64,000 nt of DNA from Bradyrhizobium cytisi (GCF_008123515.1 NZ_VSSR01000017.1:30248-94247); one strand, 5' to 3'; counted from the stretch's first letter, positions 42,886-52,549 are shown. The notes: generated from the letters alone by a model not told the origin. A program made the numbers and translations.

Positions 42886-44673
42886 TCAGCTCCGATACCA
42901 GCTCGCCACATTCCACGTCGTGACGTCCCACCCCGAGATGTCGGTCATGAGGTTGTTGACGGCGCCGCCGGTGATGTAGCGCGACAGCAACGGCAGGAAG
43001 ATGTTGGCCGCGCAGAAGATCTCATTGACCTTGATCAGCAGCGCGGCGCGCTTGACCGGGTCGAGCTCCTGTTGTGCGGCCTTGTAGGCCTTGTCGGCCT
43101 CCGGATCGGACCAGCGCGAGACGTTGCGGCCGAGCCATTTGTTGTCCTTGTTGGCGATCTCCCAGGACACGCACTGGTTCAGGAACCGCTCCGGATCGGG
43201 CTGCGGCATCGTCGTGTTGTACATCTCCATGTCGCAATAGAATTTGGAGTAGGTGTCGGGGTTGCCGACGTCGGAGGAGAAGAACACCGATGCGGTGACC
43301 GATTTGAGCTCGATCTCGATTCCGGCCTTCTGGCAGGCCTGCTTGATGATGGCCTGCGTCTTCTGGCGCGGGGCGTTGATCGAGGTCTGGAATACGTATT
43401 TGAGCTTCTTGCCGTCCTTCTCGCGGATGCCGTCGGCACCCATCTTCCAGCCGGCCTCATCGAGAATCTTGTTGGCCTTGTCGACATTGAACTCGTAAAC
43501 CAGCTTGCTCGACTTGAACTGGCGGGGCTGGTTGACGAAGCTGGCGGTTGCGACGGCGCCGCGGCCGTAGATGAATTTCTGAATCCCGTCGCGGTCGATC
43601 AGCAGGTTGAGCGCGCGGCGCACGGCCGGGTCGGACAGCGTCGGGTGTCTCGTCTTGGCGCTGGAGCGTTCGCTGTCGACCTCGGTCCACGGGTCGGTCG
43701 TGTTGAGGATGATGAACTCGACGCCGCCGGAGATCGTGAACTCCACCTTGCCTTTGCCACCGGCCTCCATGCGCTTGAGGATCTCATCCTCGACCAGCAG
43801 ATTCCAGGCATAGTCATATTCGCCGGTCTGCAGCACGGCGCGCGCCGCGGAGACCGCGTCGCCGCCGCCCTTGATCTCGAACGTGTCGAAATAAGGCTGG
43901 TTCTTGACGTGGTAGTCGGGATTGCGTTCGGCCCGGAGCAGATCGCCCGGCTTGAACTCGACGAACTTGTAGGGACCGGTGCCGACCGGCTTCAGATTGC
44001 CCGGCGCGTCGCGCGATTTCGCGCCGACGTAGTCGACAAAATGATGCTTCGGCAGGATCTGACCGACCGAGCCGACGAAGGGGTCGGCCCAGAACGGGGT
44101 TGGGGCCTTGAAGGTCAGCTTGACGGTGTGGTCGTCGATCTTCTCGACCGTGATGTTCTGATAGGACCCCGTGGTGTAGGCGGCGGTGGCGAGATCCGCG
44201 GCGTATTGCCAGGTGAAGACGACATCGTCGGCGGTGAAGGGCTTGCCATCGTGCCATCGCACGCCCTGCTTCAGCTTCCAGATCACGGTGGTGCCGTCGG
44301 CGGAGAGGCCGCCATTCGCCTTGGTCGGGACCTCGGCGGCGAGGCAGGGGATGAGATTGCCTTCCTTGTCCCAACCGGCGAGCGGCTCGAAAAAGACCCG
44401 CGAGGCGACCTGGTCCTTGGTGCCGAGTGCGAAATGCGGATTGAGCAGCGTCGGAGCCTGCCAGAGCAGGAGCTTGAGCGGACCGCCGCCGCCGGCCTTG
44501 GTCGGCTTGTAGGCCAGCGTGGCGTCCGCCATCGCCACGCCGTTCCAGAGCAGGATCTGGCTCGCGACTGGAGCTGCGATCCCGACCGCAGCCATGGTCT
44601 GGATGAACGCGCGTCGCGAGAGCGTGCCCTGCTTCACCTCCGCGATGAAGCCGCGGATGTCGTGTTCGTCCAT
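42886..44673 (-). CDS. Orphan family-5 ABC solute-binding protein with Tat-type signal
   Basis: The 595-residue protein is a peptide/nickel-type extracellular binding protein (VIWKLKQGVRWHDGKPFTADDV, RRALNLLIDRDGIQKF). Its N-terminus MDEHDIRGFIAEVKQGTLSRRAFIQTMAAVGIA has an SRRAFIQ twin-arginine motif. GGAGG seven bases before the ATG at 44673 sets the start; the open frame extends 16 codons further. No permease or ATPase gene is adjacent. It may serve a transporter encoded elsewhere. Confidence 0.9.
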   Translation of the reverse strand: MDEHDIRGFIAEVKQGTLSRRAFIQTMAAVGIAAPVASQILLWNGVAMADATLAYKPTKAGGGGPLKLLLWQAPTLLNPHFALGTKDQVASRVFFEPLAGWDKEGNLIPCLAAEVPTKANGGLSADGTTVIWKLKQGVRWHDGKPFTADDVVFTWQYAADLATAAYTTGSYQNITVEKIDDHTVKLTFKAPTPFWADPFVGSVGQILPKHHFVDYVGAKSRDAPGNLKPVGTGPYKFVEFKPGDLLRAERNPDYHVKNQPYFDTFEIKGGGDAVSAARAVLQTGEYDYAWNLLVEDEILKRMEAGGKGKVEFTISGGVEFIILNTTDPWTEVDSERSSAKTRHPTLSDPAVRRALNLLIDRDGIQKFIYGRGAVATASFVNQPRQFKSSKLVYEFNVDKANKILDEAGWKMGADGIREKDGKKLKYVFQTSINAPRQKTQAIIKQACQKAGIEIELKSVTASVFFSSDVGNPDTYSKFYCDMEMYNTTMPQPDPERFLNQCVSWEIANKDNKWLGRNVSRWSDPEADKAYKAAQQELDPVKRAALLIKVNEIFCAANIFLPLLSRYITGGAVNNLMTDISGWDVTTWNVASWYRS

Positions 44674-44737
44674 CAGATGACCTCCAGCTGCCACAGGAAC
44701 AGTCGTCACCGACCCCATCATGTTGCATCAGGGACGA

Positions 44738-44810
44738 GGCGGCAATGCCGACAACGTCGGAAAGGCCTGCGGCGAAATGACGAGCGCGCGTTCGGCAAGA
44801 CGATGTGGCG
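44738..44810. repeat. Diverged fragment of the ~600-bp repeat
   Basis: The text from GCCGACAACGTCGGAA through GCGGCGAAATGACGAGC and GCAAGACGATGTGG lines up with the middle of copies A-C (GTCGACAACGCTGGAA, GCGGCGAA, CGAGCCGTGCGTACGGCAA, ACCGTGTGG). Flanking parts do not match. It is a degraded partial copy in the leader of the orphan binding-protein gene. Confidence 0.45.
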
Positions 44811-44960
44811 GCAGGTCGGCAGCTTCTGCCGGGACAGATTTGCCGTCGCGATGGATCTGCCGACTCGCGTTCGCGATAAGTCCTTGATGGCAATGAATCT
44901 CCCGTCTGGCATGCCCATTGCACGCGGAACGTGCGTTCGCAATGACAGTGGAGTTCGCGT

Positions 44961-45524
44961 ATGAGCATCGGCAGCATGAGCAGCATCAGTGGTGGAAGCG
45001 CGACGGGTTCGTCGTCATCCACCGGCCCCTCGAAATCGACCGATGGTTCGCAGGGAGACGTCTCGACCTTCGCCTCGCTGATGCATGACGGCACGCCTTA
45101 CGACGAGGTCAAGGTCAATTTGCCGAACGGCATGTCGGTCGGCATCGTTCATTTCGGTGGCGGCGGCCTGGACGCCAGCGCGCTCAAATCCATCGAAGAT
45201 TTCGTGCAGCGGTTTGCGAGTCAGCAGGTATCGGGAAATTCGTCCTCCGCGACTGGCCAATCGCAGAATGACGACTCCCCTGACACCGTCGGAATCGACA
45301 AGATCCACGTCGATCTTCCGAACGGATTGTCGTTCGAGGTCATTCATTCTTCCGGCAATCAGGTCACGGACAGCGCCGCGGTGATGAAGGAGCTCACCGA
45401 GGCTGCCGAGGAGCTCACCGAATCCCTCGCGCAATATTCACCGACATCGTCAGCTGCGTCCGCCTATGCCGCGCGGCAGGCCGCGTCATCCGATCGTACG
45501 AGCCAGGTTGACGCCCGGAGCTGA
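44961..45524 (+). CDS. Unrecognised Ser/Gly-rich protein with an internal repeat
   Basis: This 187-residue protein was not recognised. The first 40 residues are very rich in Ser and Gly. Two copies of a short motif follow: residues 49-66 (EVKVNLPNGMSVGIVHFG) and 113-131 (DKIHVDLPNGLSFEVIHSS), each V-x-L-P-N-G-x-S-x-x-x-x-H. Between them lies another Ser-rich linker, and an acidic helix (ELTEAAEELTESLAQ) is near the end. There is no Sec signal peptide. Low-complexity ends and a repeated core could suit a secreted or surface-associated protein, but this is speculative. Confidence 0.6.
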   Translation: MSIGSMSSISGGSATGSSSSTGPSKSTDGSQGDVSTFASLMHDGTPYDEVKVNLPNGMSVGIVHFGGGGLDASALKSIEDFVQRFASQQVSGNSSSATGQSQNDDSPDTVGIDKIHVDLPNGLSFEVIHSSGNQVTDSAAVMKELTEAAEELTESLAQYSPTSSAASAYAARQAASSDRTSQVDARS

Positions 45525-45716
45525 GCGGGGCGCAGCTCGAGATGCCCGGTTGAGGGGGAAACGCGCCGCAGGCCGCCGTGCGATCTGCGGGATGCGGCCA
45601 TGCGCGCGGTTCCAGGGGTCCGTAATTCGTTGCCCTCCACGCGCGCGCCTCATTATATTGCGTCCATGATTGCGACCGGAGCCGCCTGCGCGGCGCTCCG
45701 CGACGAGGGCCACGCG

Positions 45717-48038
45717 ATGGACGATACGATTGGCTTCCCCGACCCCGGCCTCGATTTGTCGGACGGCTTCAAGCCGCACACCTCGCATTGGGGCGTGTTT
45801 TCCGCACGCAATGGCGCAGCCGGGTTGGAGGTGAGGGCCTATGCGGGCGATCCCGATCCGAACGGCATCATCGACAATTTCCCCGGCGCGTTGCGCCATC
45901 AGGCGCGCATCGCACAGCCTGCGATCCGCCGCGGCTGGCTCGAGCGCGGGCCCGGCCCGGATGACCGGCGCGGCCGCGACGAATTCGTCTCCGTCAGCTG
46001 GGAGAAGGCGCTCGATCTGCTCGGCGACGAGCTTATGCGCATCCGCGACACGCGCGGCCCCGGCGCCGTGTTCGGCGGTTCCTATGGCTGGTCGAGCGCG
46101 GGCCGGCTGCATCACGCGCAGAGCCAGGTGCATCGCTTTCTCAACATCGCGATGGGCGGCTATGTCCGCTCGGTGAACTCCTATTCCTCGGGCGCTTCCT
46201 CGGTGCTGCTGCCGCAGATCATGGCGGGCTACGAGGACATCACCAAGCGCAACGTCACCTGGGAGCAGATCGCGGCCGAGACCGAGATCGTGCTCGCGTT
46301 CGGCGGCATGGCGCTGAAGAACTCGATGGTCGCCGGCGGCTCGATCAGCAAGCACGTCGAGCGCGGTGCGATGGAAGCGGCGCGGAAGCGCGGCTGCGAG
46401 TTCATCCTGATGAGCCCGCTGCGGGATGACCTGCCTGTCGAGGCCGGCGCGGAATGGATGACATGCATCCCCGGCACCGACACCGCCCTGATGCTCGGCA
46501 TCGTCCACACGCTGGTCAGCGAAGCTCTGCATGACCAGGCCTTCCTCGATCGCTACACCGAGGGATGGCCGGTGTTCTTGCGCTATCTCACCGGGGAGAG
46601 CGACGGGCAGGCCAAGGACGCCGCATGGGCGGCCGCGATCTGCGGCGTCGACGCGAACACCATACACACGCTGGCACGGCGCCTTGCCGGCAAGCGCGCG
46701 CTCATCACCGTCTCGCATTCGCTGCAGCGCGCCGAGCATGGCGAGCAGCCGGTTTGGATGGGCATGGTGCTGGCGGCAGCCCTTGGCCAGATCGGTCTTC
46801 CCGGCGGCGGCTACGCCTATTCACTGGGCGCGATCGGCTATTACGGCCGCCGCGTCAACGACGTGCCAGGGCCGACGCTGGGGCAGGGCCGCAACGGCGT
46901 CCGTGATTTCATTCCGGTGGCGCGCATCGCCGACATGCTGCTCAATCCTGGCAGCACCTATCGCTACAATGGCGAGACGCGCACCTATCCGGACATCCGC
47001 CTGGTCTATTGGGCCGGCGGCAATCCATTCCATCATCACCAGGACATCAACCGCCTGCGCAAGGCCTTCGCGAAAGTCGATACGCTGGTGGTGCACGAGC
47101 TCGCCTGGACTGCGACGGCGCGCCACGCCGATATCGTGCTGCCCTCGACCATGACGCTGGAACGCGAGGACATTGGCTATTCCACCAACGATCCGCTGAT
47201 GGTTGCGATGCACCGCATTGCCGAGCCGTTTGGGCTTGCGCGCGACGATTACGATATCTTCGCCAATCTTGCCGATCGCCTCGGCGCCCGCGAGCCCTTC
47301 ACCGAGGGGCGCACCTCGCGAGAGTGGCTGGAGCATCTCTACGAGCCGACCCGCGTCTCGCTCGCCAAGCGCGGGTTAGAGGCCCCGAGCTTCGAGGAGT
47401 TCTGGCAGCGCGGCAGCCTGGTCGTGCCGCAGCAGCCCGACGATGGCGGCCGGCTGCGCAGTTTTCGCGAGGACCCGGTCGCGCATGCGCTGCCGACGCC
47501 GAGCGGACGCATCGAGATTTACTCCGCGAAGATCGCCGGACACGGCGATGCGGATTGTCCGGGACATCCGGTCTGGCTCGAGAAGAGCGATATGCCGAAA
47601 CCCGGCGCGCCGTGCTTCCTCGTCGCCAACCAGCCGGTGACGCGGCTGCACAGCCAGCTCGACTTCGGCGGACATTCGCTCGCCGCCAAACATCGCGGCC
47701 GCGAGGTCGCGCGGATGAATCCGCGCGACGCTGACGCGCGCGGCATCAAGGACGGCGATATCATCCGTCTCTTCAACCAACGCGGCGCCTGCCTGGCCGC
47801 GGTGAACGTCACTGACGGCATCGCGCCCGGTGTGGTGCAGCTCCCGACCGGCGCCTGGTACGACCCGATGGACCCCGAAGACGAGGCGCCGCTCTGCGTT
47901 CACGGCAATCCGAACGTGCTGACCCGCGACATCGGTACCTCGTCCTTCGCGCAAGGCTGCACCGGCCAGCTCACGACGGTCGAGGTGGAAAAGTTCACCG
48001 GCAATCTGCCGCCGATCCGGGCGTTCGATCCGGTGTAG
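45717..48038 (+). CDS. Molybdopterin-dependent oxidoreductase, BisC/TorA (DMSO reductase) family
   Basis: The 773-residue protein has the BisC/TorA-family opening TSHWGVFSARNGAAGLEVRAYAGDPDP, the block GSYGWSSAGRLHHAQSQVHRFLN, and VNSYSSGASSVLLP, where a Ser is expected to ligate molybdenum. The C-terminal molydopterin dinucleotide domain includes VTRLHSQLDFGGHS and NQRGACLAAVNVTDGIAPGVVQLPTGAWYDP. There is no Tat signal, so it is cytoplasmic, as for biotin sulfoxide reductase. GAGGG seven bases upstream supports ATG 45717. An S- or N-oxide substrate is likely. Confidence 0.9.
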   Translation: MDDTIGFPDPGLDLSDGFKPHTSHWGVFSARNGAAGLEVRAYAGDPDPNGIIDNFPGALRHQARIAQPAIRRGWLERGPGPDDRRGRDEFVSVSWEKALDLLGDELMRIRDTRGPGAVFGGSYGWSSAGRLHHAQSQVHRFLNIAMGGYVRSVNSYSSGASSVLLPQIMAGYEDITKRNVTWEQIAAETEIVLAFGGMALKNSMVAGGSISKHVERGAMEAARKRGCEFILMSPLRDDLPVEAGAEWMTCIPGTDTALMLGIVHTLVSEALHDQAFLDRYTEGWPVFLRYLTGESDGQAKDAAWAAAICGVDANTIHTLARRLAGKRALITVSHSLQRAEHGEQPVWMGMVLAAALGQIGLPGGGYAYSLGAIGYYGRRVNDVPGPTLGQGRNGVRDFIPVARIADMLLNPGSTYRYNGETRTYPDIRLVYWAGGNPFHHHQDINRLRKAFAKVDTLVVHELAWTATARHADIVLPSTMTLEREDIGYSTNDPLMVAMHRIAEPFGLARDDYDIFANLADRLGAREPFTEGRTSREWLEHLYEPTRVSLAKRGLEAPSFEEFWQRGSLVVPQQPDDGGRLRSFREDPVAHALPTPSGRIEIYSAKIAGHGDADCPGHPVWLEKSDMPKPGAPCFLVANQPVTRLHSQLDFGGHSLAAKHRGREVARMNPRDADARGIKDGDIIRLFNQRGACLAAVNVTDGIAPGVVQLPTGAWYDPMDPEDEAPLCVHGNPNVLTRDIGTSSFAQGCTGQLTTVEVEKFTGNLPPIRAFDPV

Positions 48039-48082
48039 CGATCACGAAAGCCGAACCGGTCAGCTTTGCCGAGCAGGAAACT

Positions 48083-48118
48083 GGACCGTCGCTTGACAGC
48101 GGGTTCAGGCGACGGTCC
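48083..48118. terminator. Candidate bidirectional stem-loop between convergent genes
   Basis: GGACCGTCGC at 48083-48092 pairs perfectly with GCGACGGTCC at 48109-48118 around 16 bases. It lies 45 bases after the molybdoenzyme stop, between it and the convergent TetR gene. No U-tract is seen. Confidence 0.5.
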
Positions 48119-48273
48119 AATGCGAACTCAGCGAACTTGGGGAAGTTGTAAGGCCGCGCACAGACGCTAACCGGCCGCTGCCGGGACATCAAGTTTCGCT
48201 GTATTGCAACGGCCAGAGAATCATTTCAGCCGCCTCCAAAGCACCACAGATGGCGGCCGGACGTTCGAACGCG

Positions 48274-48849
48274 TCAGCGTTCGTTGGCAACGGCAACCGC
48301 CGCTTCCACCGCATTCTCCAGAATCTCGTCGGACAATGGCTTGTCGTTGACCGCGCGCGCCAACTGAAGTGCGCCGACCATGGTCGCGTAGATCGTGATC
48401 GCCTTGCGCCGACGCTCCTTCGCTGTGCCCAGTCTGATCTGCTCCGCCATCAGCACGACGATGTCGGCGACCTTGCCGGTGAAGGCATCGCGTGTCGCCT
48501 TCGGATGCCGCGCGATCTCGGCGACCAGCGCGGCGATCGGGCAGCCGGTCCCGGCGTGGTCGCGATGCCGCGTCGAAAGATAGTCGCGGATCGTGGTCTC
48601 GAGCGCGACGCCGTTCTCCAGATTGGCCTTGTGCCGCTCTTCGCGCCGGGTGAGCGCATCGGTCAGCACCTCCCGCACCAGATCCTCCTTGGAGGCGAAG
48701 TGCGAGTAGAAGGCGCCATTGGTGAGGCCCGCCTCCGACATGATGCCGGCGAGGCCGACCGCGGCTATTCCACTCTCGCGGAACTGCGCCGAGGCGACAT
48801 CGAGGATGTGCCGGCGGGTTTCGTCCTTGTGTCCCTTTTCGTAGCGCAT
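48274..48849 (-). CDS. TetR family transcriptional regulator next to MATE exporter
   Basis: The 191-residue protein has the TetR helix-turn-helix ILDVASAQFRESGIAAVGLAGIMSEAGLTNGAFYSHFASKEDLV. A ligand domain carries the GCPIAALVAEIARHP block common in this subgroup. GGAGGG lies ten bases before the ATG at 48849. It is divergent from the MATE exporter, and an inverted repeat is between them. Repression of the exporter and of itself is the expected arrangement. Confidence 0.9.
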   Translation of the reverse strand: MRYEKGHKDETRRHILDVASAQFRESGIAAVGLAGIMSEAGLTNGAFYSHFASKEDLVREVLTDALTRREERHKANLENGVALETTIRDYLSTRHRDHAGTGCPIAALVAEIARHPKATRDAFTGKVADIVVLMAEQIRLGTAKERRRKAITIYATMVGALQLARAVNDKPLSDEILENAVEAAVAVANER

Positions 48850-48928
48850 GGAGCCTGACTCCCTCCTGTGGCCGGCCCGGAAGGTGCCGGCCACAGGATC
48901 GTGAGCGATTTGTCTATTGCATTACGAC

Positions 48929-48945
48929 CATAATAAAGCATTATG
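48929..48945. promoter_or_regulatory. Candidate TetR operator CATAAT-N5-ATTATG
   Basis: Perfect six-base arms at 48929-48934 and 48940-48945 lie in an AT-rich patch between the divergent TetR and MATE genes, 63 bases before the exporter start. Its size and place suit a TetR dimer site overlapping promoter elements. Confidence 0.5.
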
Positions 48946-49007
48946 ATAATAATTCAATGGTTGCCGGACCGCTGGTAGCCCCCCGGAAAACCACAGGATC
49001 GTGCCCA

Positions 49008-50447
49008 ATGTCAGTCGAGGACGTCGCCGCACCGCCCTTGTCCGCGATCGAGCCCCCGGCGCGCAGCGCGATCGCGCCTCGCACCGTGCCGACATCCGCC
49101 GATCAGCGGCGCGCCGCGCTTCTGACGGCACCGATCTTGCCGACGCTGCTCAAGCTCGCGCTGCCGACCGTGACCGTCCTGGTGGCACAGACCGCAGTCA
49201 ACATCGCGGAGGCCTATTATGTCGGCTATCTCGGCACCGATGCGCTGGCCGGTGCTGCGCTGGTGTTTCCGATCTTCATGCTGATGACCATGATGTCGAA
49301 TGGCGGGTTCGGCTCCGGCGTCGCCTCGTCGGTGGCGCGTGCGGTCGGCGCCGGTCGCGGCGACGATGCGGATGCGGCACTGTTCCATGCCATCGTGCTT
49401 GCGATCATCGCGGGCGCGCTGTTTACGCTGGGCGTGCGCCTTGGCGGCCCCGCGCTGTTCCGCGCGCTCGGCGGCCGCGACGGCGCGCTCGACGCGGCCA
49501 TCACTTATTCGAACTCTCTGTTTGCAGGCGCGATTCCCGCATGGATCGTCAACCTCCAGGCTGCCGCGCTGCGCGGTTCCGGCAACGTCAAGGTGCCGGC
49601 GCTGGTGACGCTGATCGGCGCGATCGTGACGATTCCGGTGTCGCCGCTGCTGATCTTCGGCTTCGGCCCCGTCCCAGGCCTCGGCATCGGCGGCGCCGGC
49701 GTCGCCTTCGGGCTCTATTACGGCGCGGCCATGCTGTTCCTGCTGCGCTACATGTCCTCGGGCGCATCCGGCCTGAGGCTGCACATCGTGCCGCTGCGCG
49801 CAAGGATTTTCGGCGACATGTTGAAGGTCGGCATCCCCACAGCATTCAACGCCCTGCTGACCAACCTCACCGTCATCCTCGTCACCGGCGCGGTCGGCCT
49901 GTTCGGCACCTCTGCGCTCGCCGGCTACGGCATCGCCTCGCGGCTCGACTACATCATGATCCCGCTGCTGTTCGGCATCAGCACGGCGACGCTGACCATG
50001 GTCGGCGTCAACATGGGCGCAAGCCAGACCGCGCGGGCGCAAAGGATCGGCTGGGTCAGTGGCGCCGCGGGCATGATCATGACCGGCTCGATCGGCCTCC
50101 TGGTCGCGATCTTTCCGACGGCCTGGCTGCATATCTTCAGCCACGACGCGGACGTCGTGAACGAAGGCATAACATACCTGCGTGTCGTGGCACCGGCCTA
50201 TGCGGCGCTGGGTTTTGGCTTCGTCACGTCGTTCGCCGCGCAAGGCACGGGCCGGGCGATGGGCCCCCTGCTGTCCGCGGTCGCGCGCATCCTGATCGCG
50301 GCCGGCGGCGGCTGGATTGCGGTTGCGTATTTCGGTGCGGGAATGACCGGGCTCGCCGCCATGGTCACGGTATCGCTCGCCGCCTATGCCGCGATCTGCG
50401 TGCTGATCATGCTGTCGCAGTCGACCTGGCGGGCCGAGCGCGGCTAG
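49008..50447 (+). CDS. MATE family efflux transporter
   Basis: The 479-residue protein has about twelve hydrophobic segments. The MATE start block TLLKLALPTVTVLVAQTAVNIAEAYYVGYLGTDALAGAALVFP is followed by GGFGSGVASSVARAVGAGRGDDA, and the half-repeat is recognisable from about residue 265. These carriers expel cationic drugs or metabolites using sodium or protons. A hydrophilic N-terminus of about 40 residues precedes the first helix. It is controlled, probably, by the divergent TetR protein. Confidence 0.92.
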   Translation: MSVEDVAAPPLSAIEPPARSAIAPRTVPTSADQRRAALLTAPILPTLLKLALPTVTVLVAQTAVNIAEAYYVGYLGTDALAGAALVFPIFMLMTMMSNGGFGSGVASSVARAVGAGRGDDADAALFHAIVLAIIAGALFTLGVRLGGPALFRALGGRDGALDAAITYSNSLFAGAIPAWIVNLQAAALRGSGNVKVPALVTLIGAIVTIPVSPLLIFGFGPVPGLGIGGAGVAFGLYYGAAMLFLLRYMSSGASGLRLHIVPLRARIFGDMLKVGIPTAFNALLTNLTVILVTGAVGLFGTSALAGYGIASRLDYIMIPLLFGISTATLTMVGVNMGASQTARAQRIGWVSGAAGMIMTGSIGLLVAIFPTAWLHIFSHDADVVNEGITYLRVVAPAYAALGFGFVTSFAAQGTGRAMGPLLSAVARILIAAGGGWIAVAYFGAGMTGLAAMVTVSLAAYAAICVLIMLSQSTWRAERG

Positions 50448-50599
50448 AGCGGGTGCGTGCCTCCGGATTCTTTCCCATTTGACGTCTCACGGAGAAGCAT
50501 CGCCCGCCGCAGGCGGCAAATATGAACGTTCTTTTCATTGATTTCGCGCTCCGGGCAGGGGAAGACGGTTCCCATCGTTGCTACAGCCGGAGACCAAAG

Positions 50600-51382
50600 A
50601 TGTCGTTTCGTTCTGCCCTGATCCTCTCAACCGTGCTTGCCGCATGGTCGGCCGCGGCTTCGGCCGAGACCATCAAGATCGGCGTGACGCCGGGGCCGCA
50701 TGCGCAGATCTTCGAGGCGGTGAAGCCGGTCGCCGCCAGGCAGGGGCTCGACATCCAGCTTATCGAGTTCTCCGACTATGTGGTGCCGAACGCAGCGCTC
50801 GATGCCGGCGACATCCAGGCCAATTCGTTCCAGAACCAGCCTTATCTCGACAACCAGAAGGCCGACCGCGGCTACAGAATCGAGTCTGTCGGCCTTACCG
50901 TCAATTTCCCGATCGGCGTCTATTCGAAGAAGCACAAGGCCTTCGCCGACATTCCCGACGGCGGCAAGATGTCGATTCCCAACGATCCGACCAATGGCGG
51001 TCGCGTGCTGCTGTTGCTGCGCGACAAGGGCGTGATCAAGCTGAAGGACGGCACGGGCTTCAAGCCGACCGTGCTCGACGTCACCGAGAATCCCAAGAAG
51101 CTGAAGTTTATCGAGGTCGATGCGGCTCAGGCGCCGCGCGCGCTCGACGACGTCGACGCGGCCGCGATCAATACCAATTATGCAACCCAGGCGGGCCTCG
51201 ATCCGGTCAAGGACCCGATCCTGCGCGAGGACCCCAAGGGCCCCTACGTCAACCTGATCGCGGTGCGCAGCGCCGACAAGGACAAGCCCTGGGTCAAGAT
51301 CCTGGTCGACAGCTATCACACGCCCGAGGTGAAGGAGTTCATCCTCACCAAGTTTAAGGGCGCGGTGCTGCCGAGCTGGTAG
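50600..51382 (+). CDS. MetQ/NlpA family ABC solute-binding protein
   Basis: The 260-residue protein has a signal peptide (MSFRSALILSTVLAAWSAAASAET) without a lipobox Cys. The MetQ/NlpA fold follows: IKIGVTPGPHAQIFEAVKPVA, VPNAALDAGDIQANSFQNQPYL, PNDPTNGGRVLLLL, AAAINTNYATQAGLDP. Members bind methionine or related sulfur compounds. No metN or metI partner is adjacent. The next genes encode a flavin monooxygenase set, so an organosulfur or other small ligand for that pathway is plausible. Confidence 0.88.
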   Translation: MSFRSALILSTVLAAWSAAASAETIKIGVTPGPHAQIFEAVKPVAARQGLDIQLIEFSDYVVPNAALDAGDIQANSFQNQPYLDNQKADRGYRIESVGLTVNFPIGVYSKKHKAFADIPDGGKMSIPNDPTNGGRVLLLLRDKGVIKLKDGTGFKPTVLDVTENPKKLKFIEVDAAQAPRALDDVDAAAINTNYATQAGLDPVKDPILREDPKGPYVNLIAVRSADKDKPWVKILVDSYHTPEVKEFILTKFKGAVLPSW

Positions 51383-51514
51383 GCAATCTGCCTCGCCAAG
51401 GTCCAGCGCGGGAAGCCAACGCCGGCGGGCAGCCTTGCGCATTGCCCGCTTGTCTCGGGCTCCGGCAACCGACATCATTGGGGGCCGTGGCCATCCTCGC
51501 CCGACAGGGGTCGT

Positions 51515-52549
51515 ATGAAACGCTTTGCAAACCTGAAACGCCTGGGATTCTTCACACGGCTGCTCGACGAGGCGCCGCCTGCGGAGCGGTATCGCTTCGC
51601 CGCCGAGCAGATCGTGTGCGCCGAGAAGGCAGGTCTCGATTCCGCATGGATCGCGCAGCACCATTTTCACGAGCGCGAGGGCGGCCTGCCGTCGCCCTTC
51701 ACCTTCCTCGGCTATGTCGCAGCCCAGACCTCGCGCATTCGCCTCGGCACCGGCATCGTCACGCTGCCGCTGGAGAGCGCGGTGCGGGTGGCGGAGGACG
51801 CCGCGGTGCTTGATCTCCTCTGCAACGGCCGGTTCGAGCTCGGCGTCGGCACCGGTGGTAATCCGTCCGCCTTTGCCGCCTTTGGCCTCGACGGCACAGA
51901 GCGTAACGAGATCTTTGCGCGCAATCTGGAGATCGTCCGCAAGGCGCTGACCGGCAAGCCGCTCGACGGCGGCGACACGCTTTATCCGCAGCGGCCGCAG
52001 CTGGACAAGCGAATCTGGCAGGCGACATTCTCGGTGGCAGGCGGCGCGCGCGCCGGCAAGGCTGGAGACGGCCTGCTGCTCTCGCGCACCCAGCCCCGGG
52101 CCAAGGACGCGCCAAAGGCCACGCTCGCCGAGATCCAGAATCCGATCATCGATGCCTATCTCGCAGCGCTGCCGCCGGGCGCGGAGCCGCGGATCATGGC
52201 GTCGCGCAGCGTGTTCGTCGCCGACGATCATCGCGAGGCCCTGCGGCTCGCCGATATCGGGCTGCGCCGCGCGCTGCCGCAGTTCATGAAGGGCGGTCAC
52301 CTTCCCCCCGGCGAGACGCTGGAGGAGATGATCACGGCGTTCGACACCCATGTCGGCGGCGCCGACGAGGTCATTGCCTCGCTGCGATCAGACGCGACGC
52401 TGGAGCGGGTGACTGATCTGGTCTTTCAGGTTCACTCGGTCGATGCGCCGCACCCTTATGTGCTGCGCTCTATCGAGCTCGTGGCCGACAAGGTCGCACC
52501 GGCGCTGGGCTGGAGCCGGACGGCTGCCGACGTGGCGCTGGCAGGCTAG
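51515..52549 (+). CDS. FMN-dependent luciferase-like monooxygenase (KPN_01858-like)
   Basis: The 344-residue luciferase-like monooxygenase has GLDSAWIAQHHFHEREGGLPSPF, SRIRLGTGIVTLPLES and LLCNGRFELGVGTGG. It is followed by genes matching the CMD-domain and alkylhydroperoxidase families that regularly accompany the KPN_01858-type monooxygenases named in protein-family collections. Reduced flavin must come from elsewhere, since no reductase gene is beside it. Substrate unknown; the neighbouring transporters suggest a small organic acid or sulfur compound. Confidence 0.88.
   Translation: MKRFANLKRLGFFTRLLDEAPPAERYRFAAEQIVCAEKAGLDSAWIAQHHFHEREGGLPSPFTFLGYVAAQTSRIRLGTGIVTLPLESAVRVAEDAAVLDLLCNGRFELGVGTGGNPSAFAAFGLDGTERNEIFARNLEIVRKALTGKPLDGGDTLYPQRPQLDKRIWQATFSVAGGARAGKAGDGLLLSRTQPRAKDAPKATLAEIQNPIIDAYLAALPPGAEPRIMASRSVFVADDHREALRLADIGLRRALPQFMKGGHLPPGETLEEMITAFDTHVGGADEVIASLRSDATLERVTDLVFQVHSVDAPHPYVLRSIELVADKVAPALGWSRTAADVALAG

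Noticed and set aside
42853..44964. 703-codon open frame on the plus strand
   Set aside because: Antisense to the orphan solute-binding protein, whose Tat signal and family blocks are clear.
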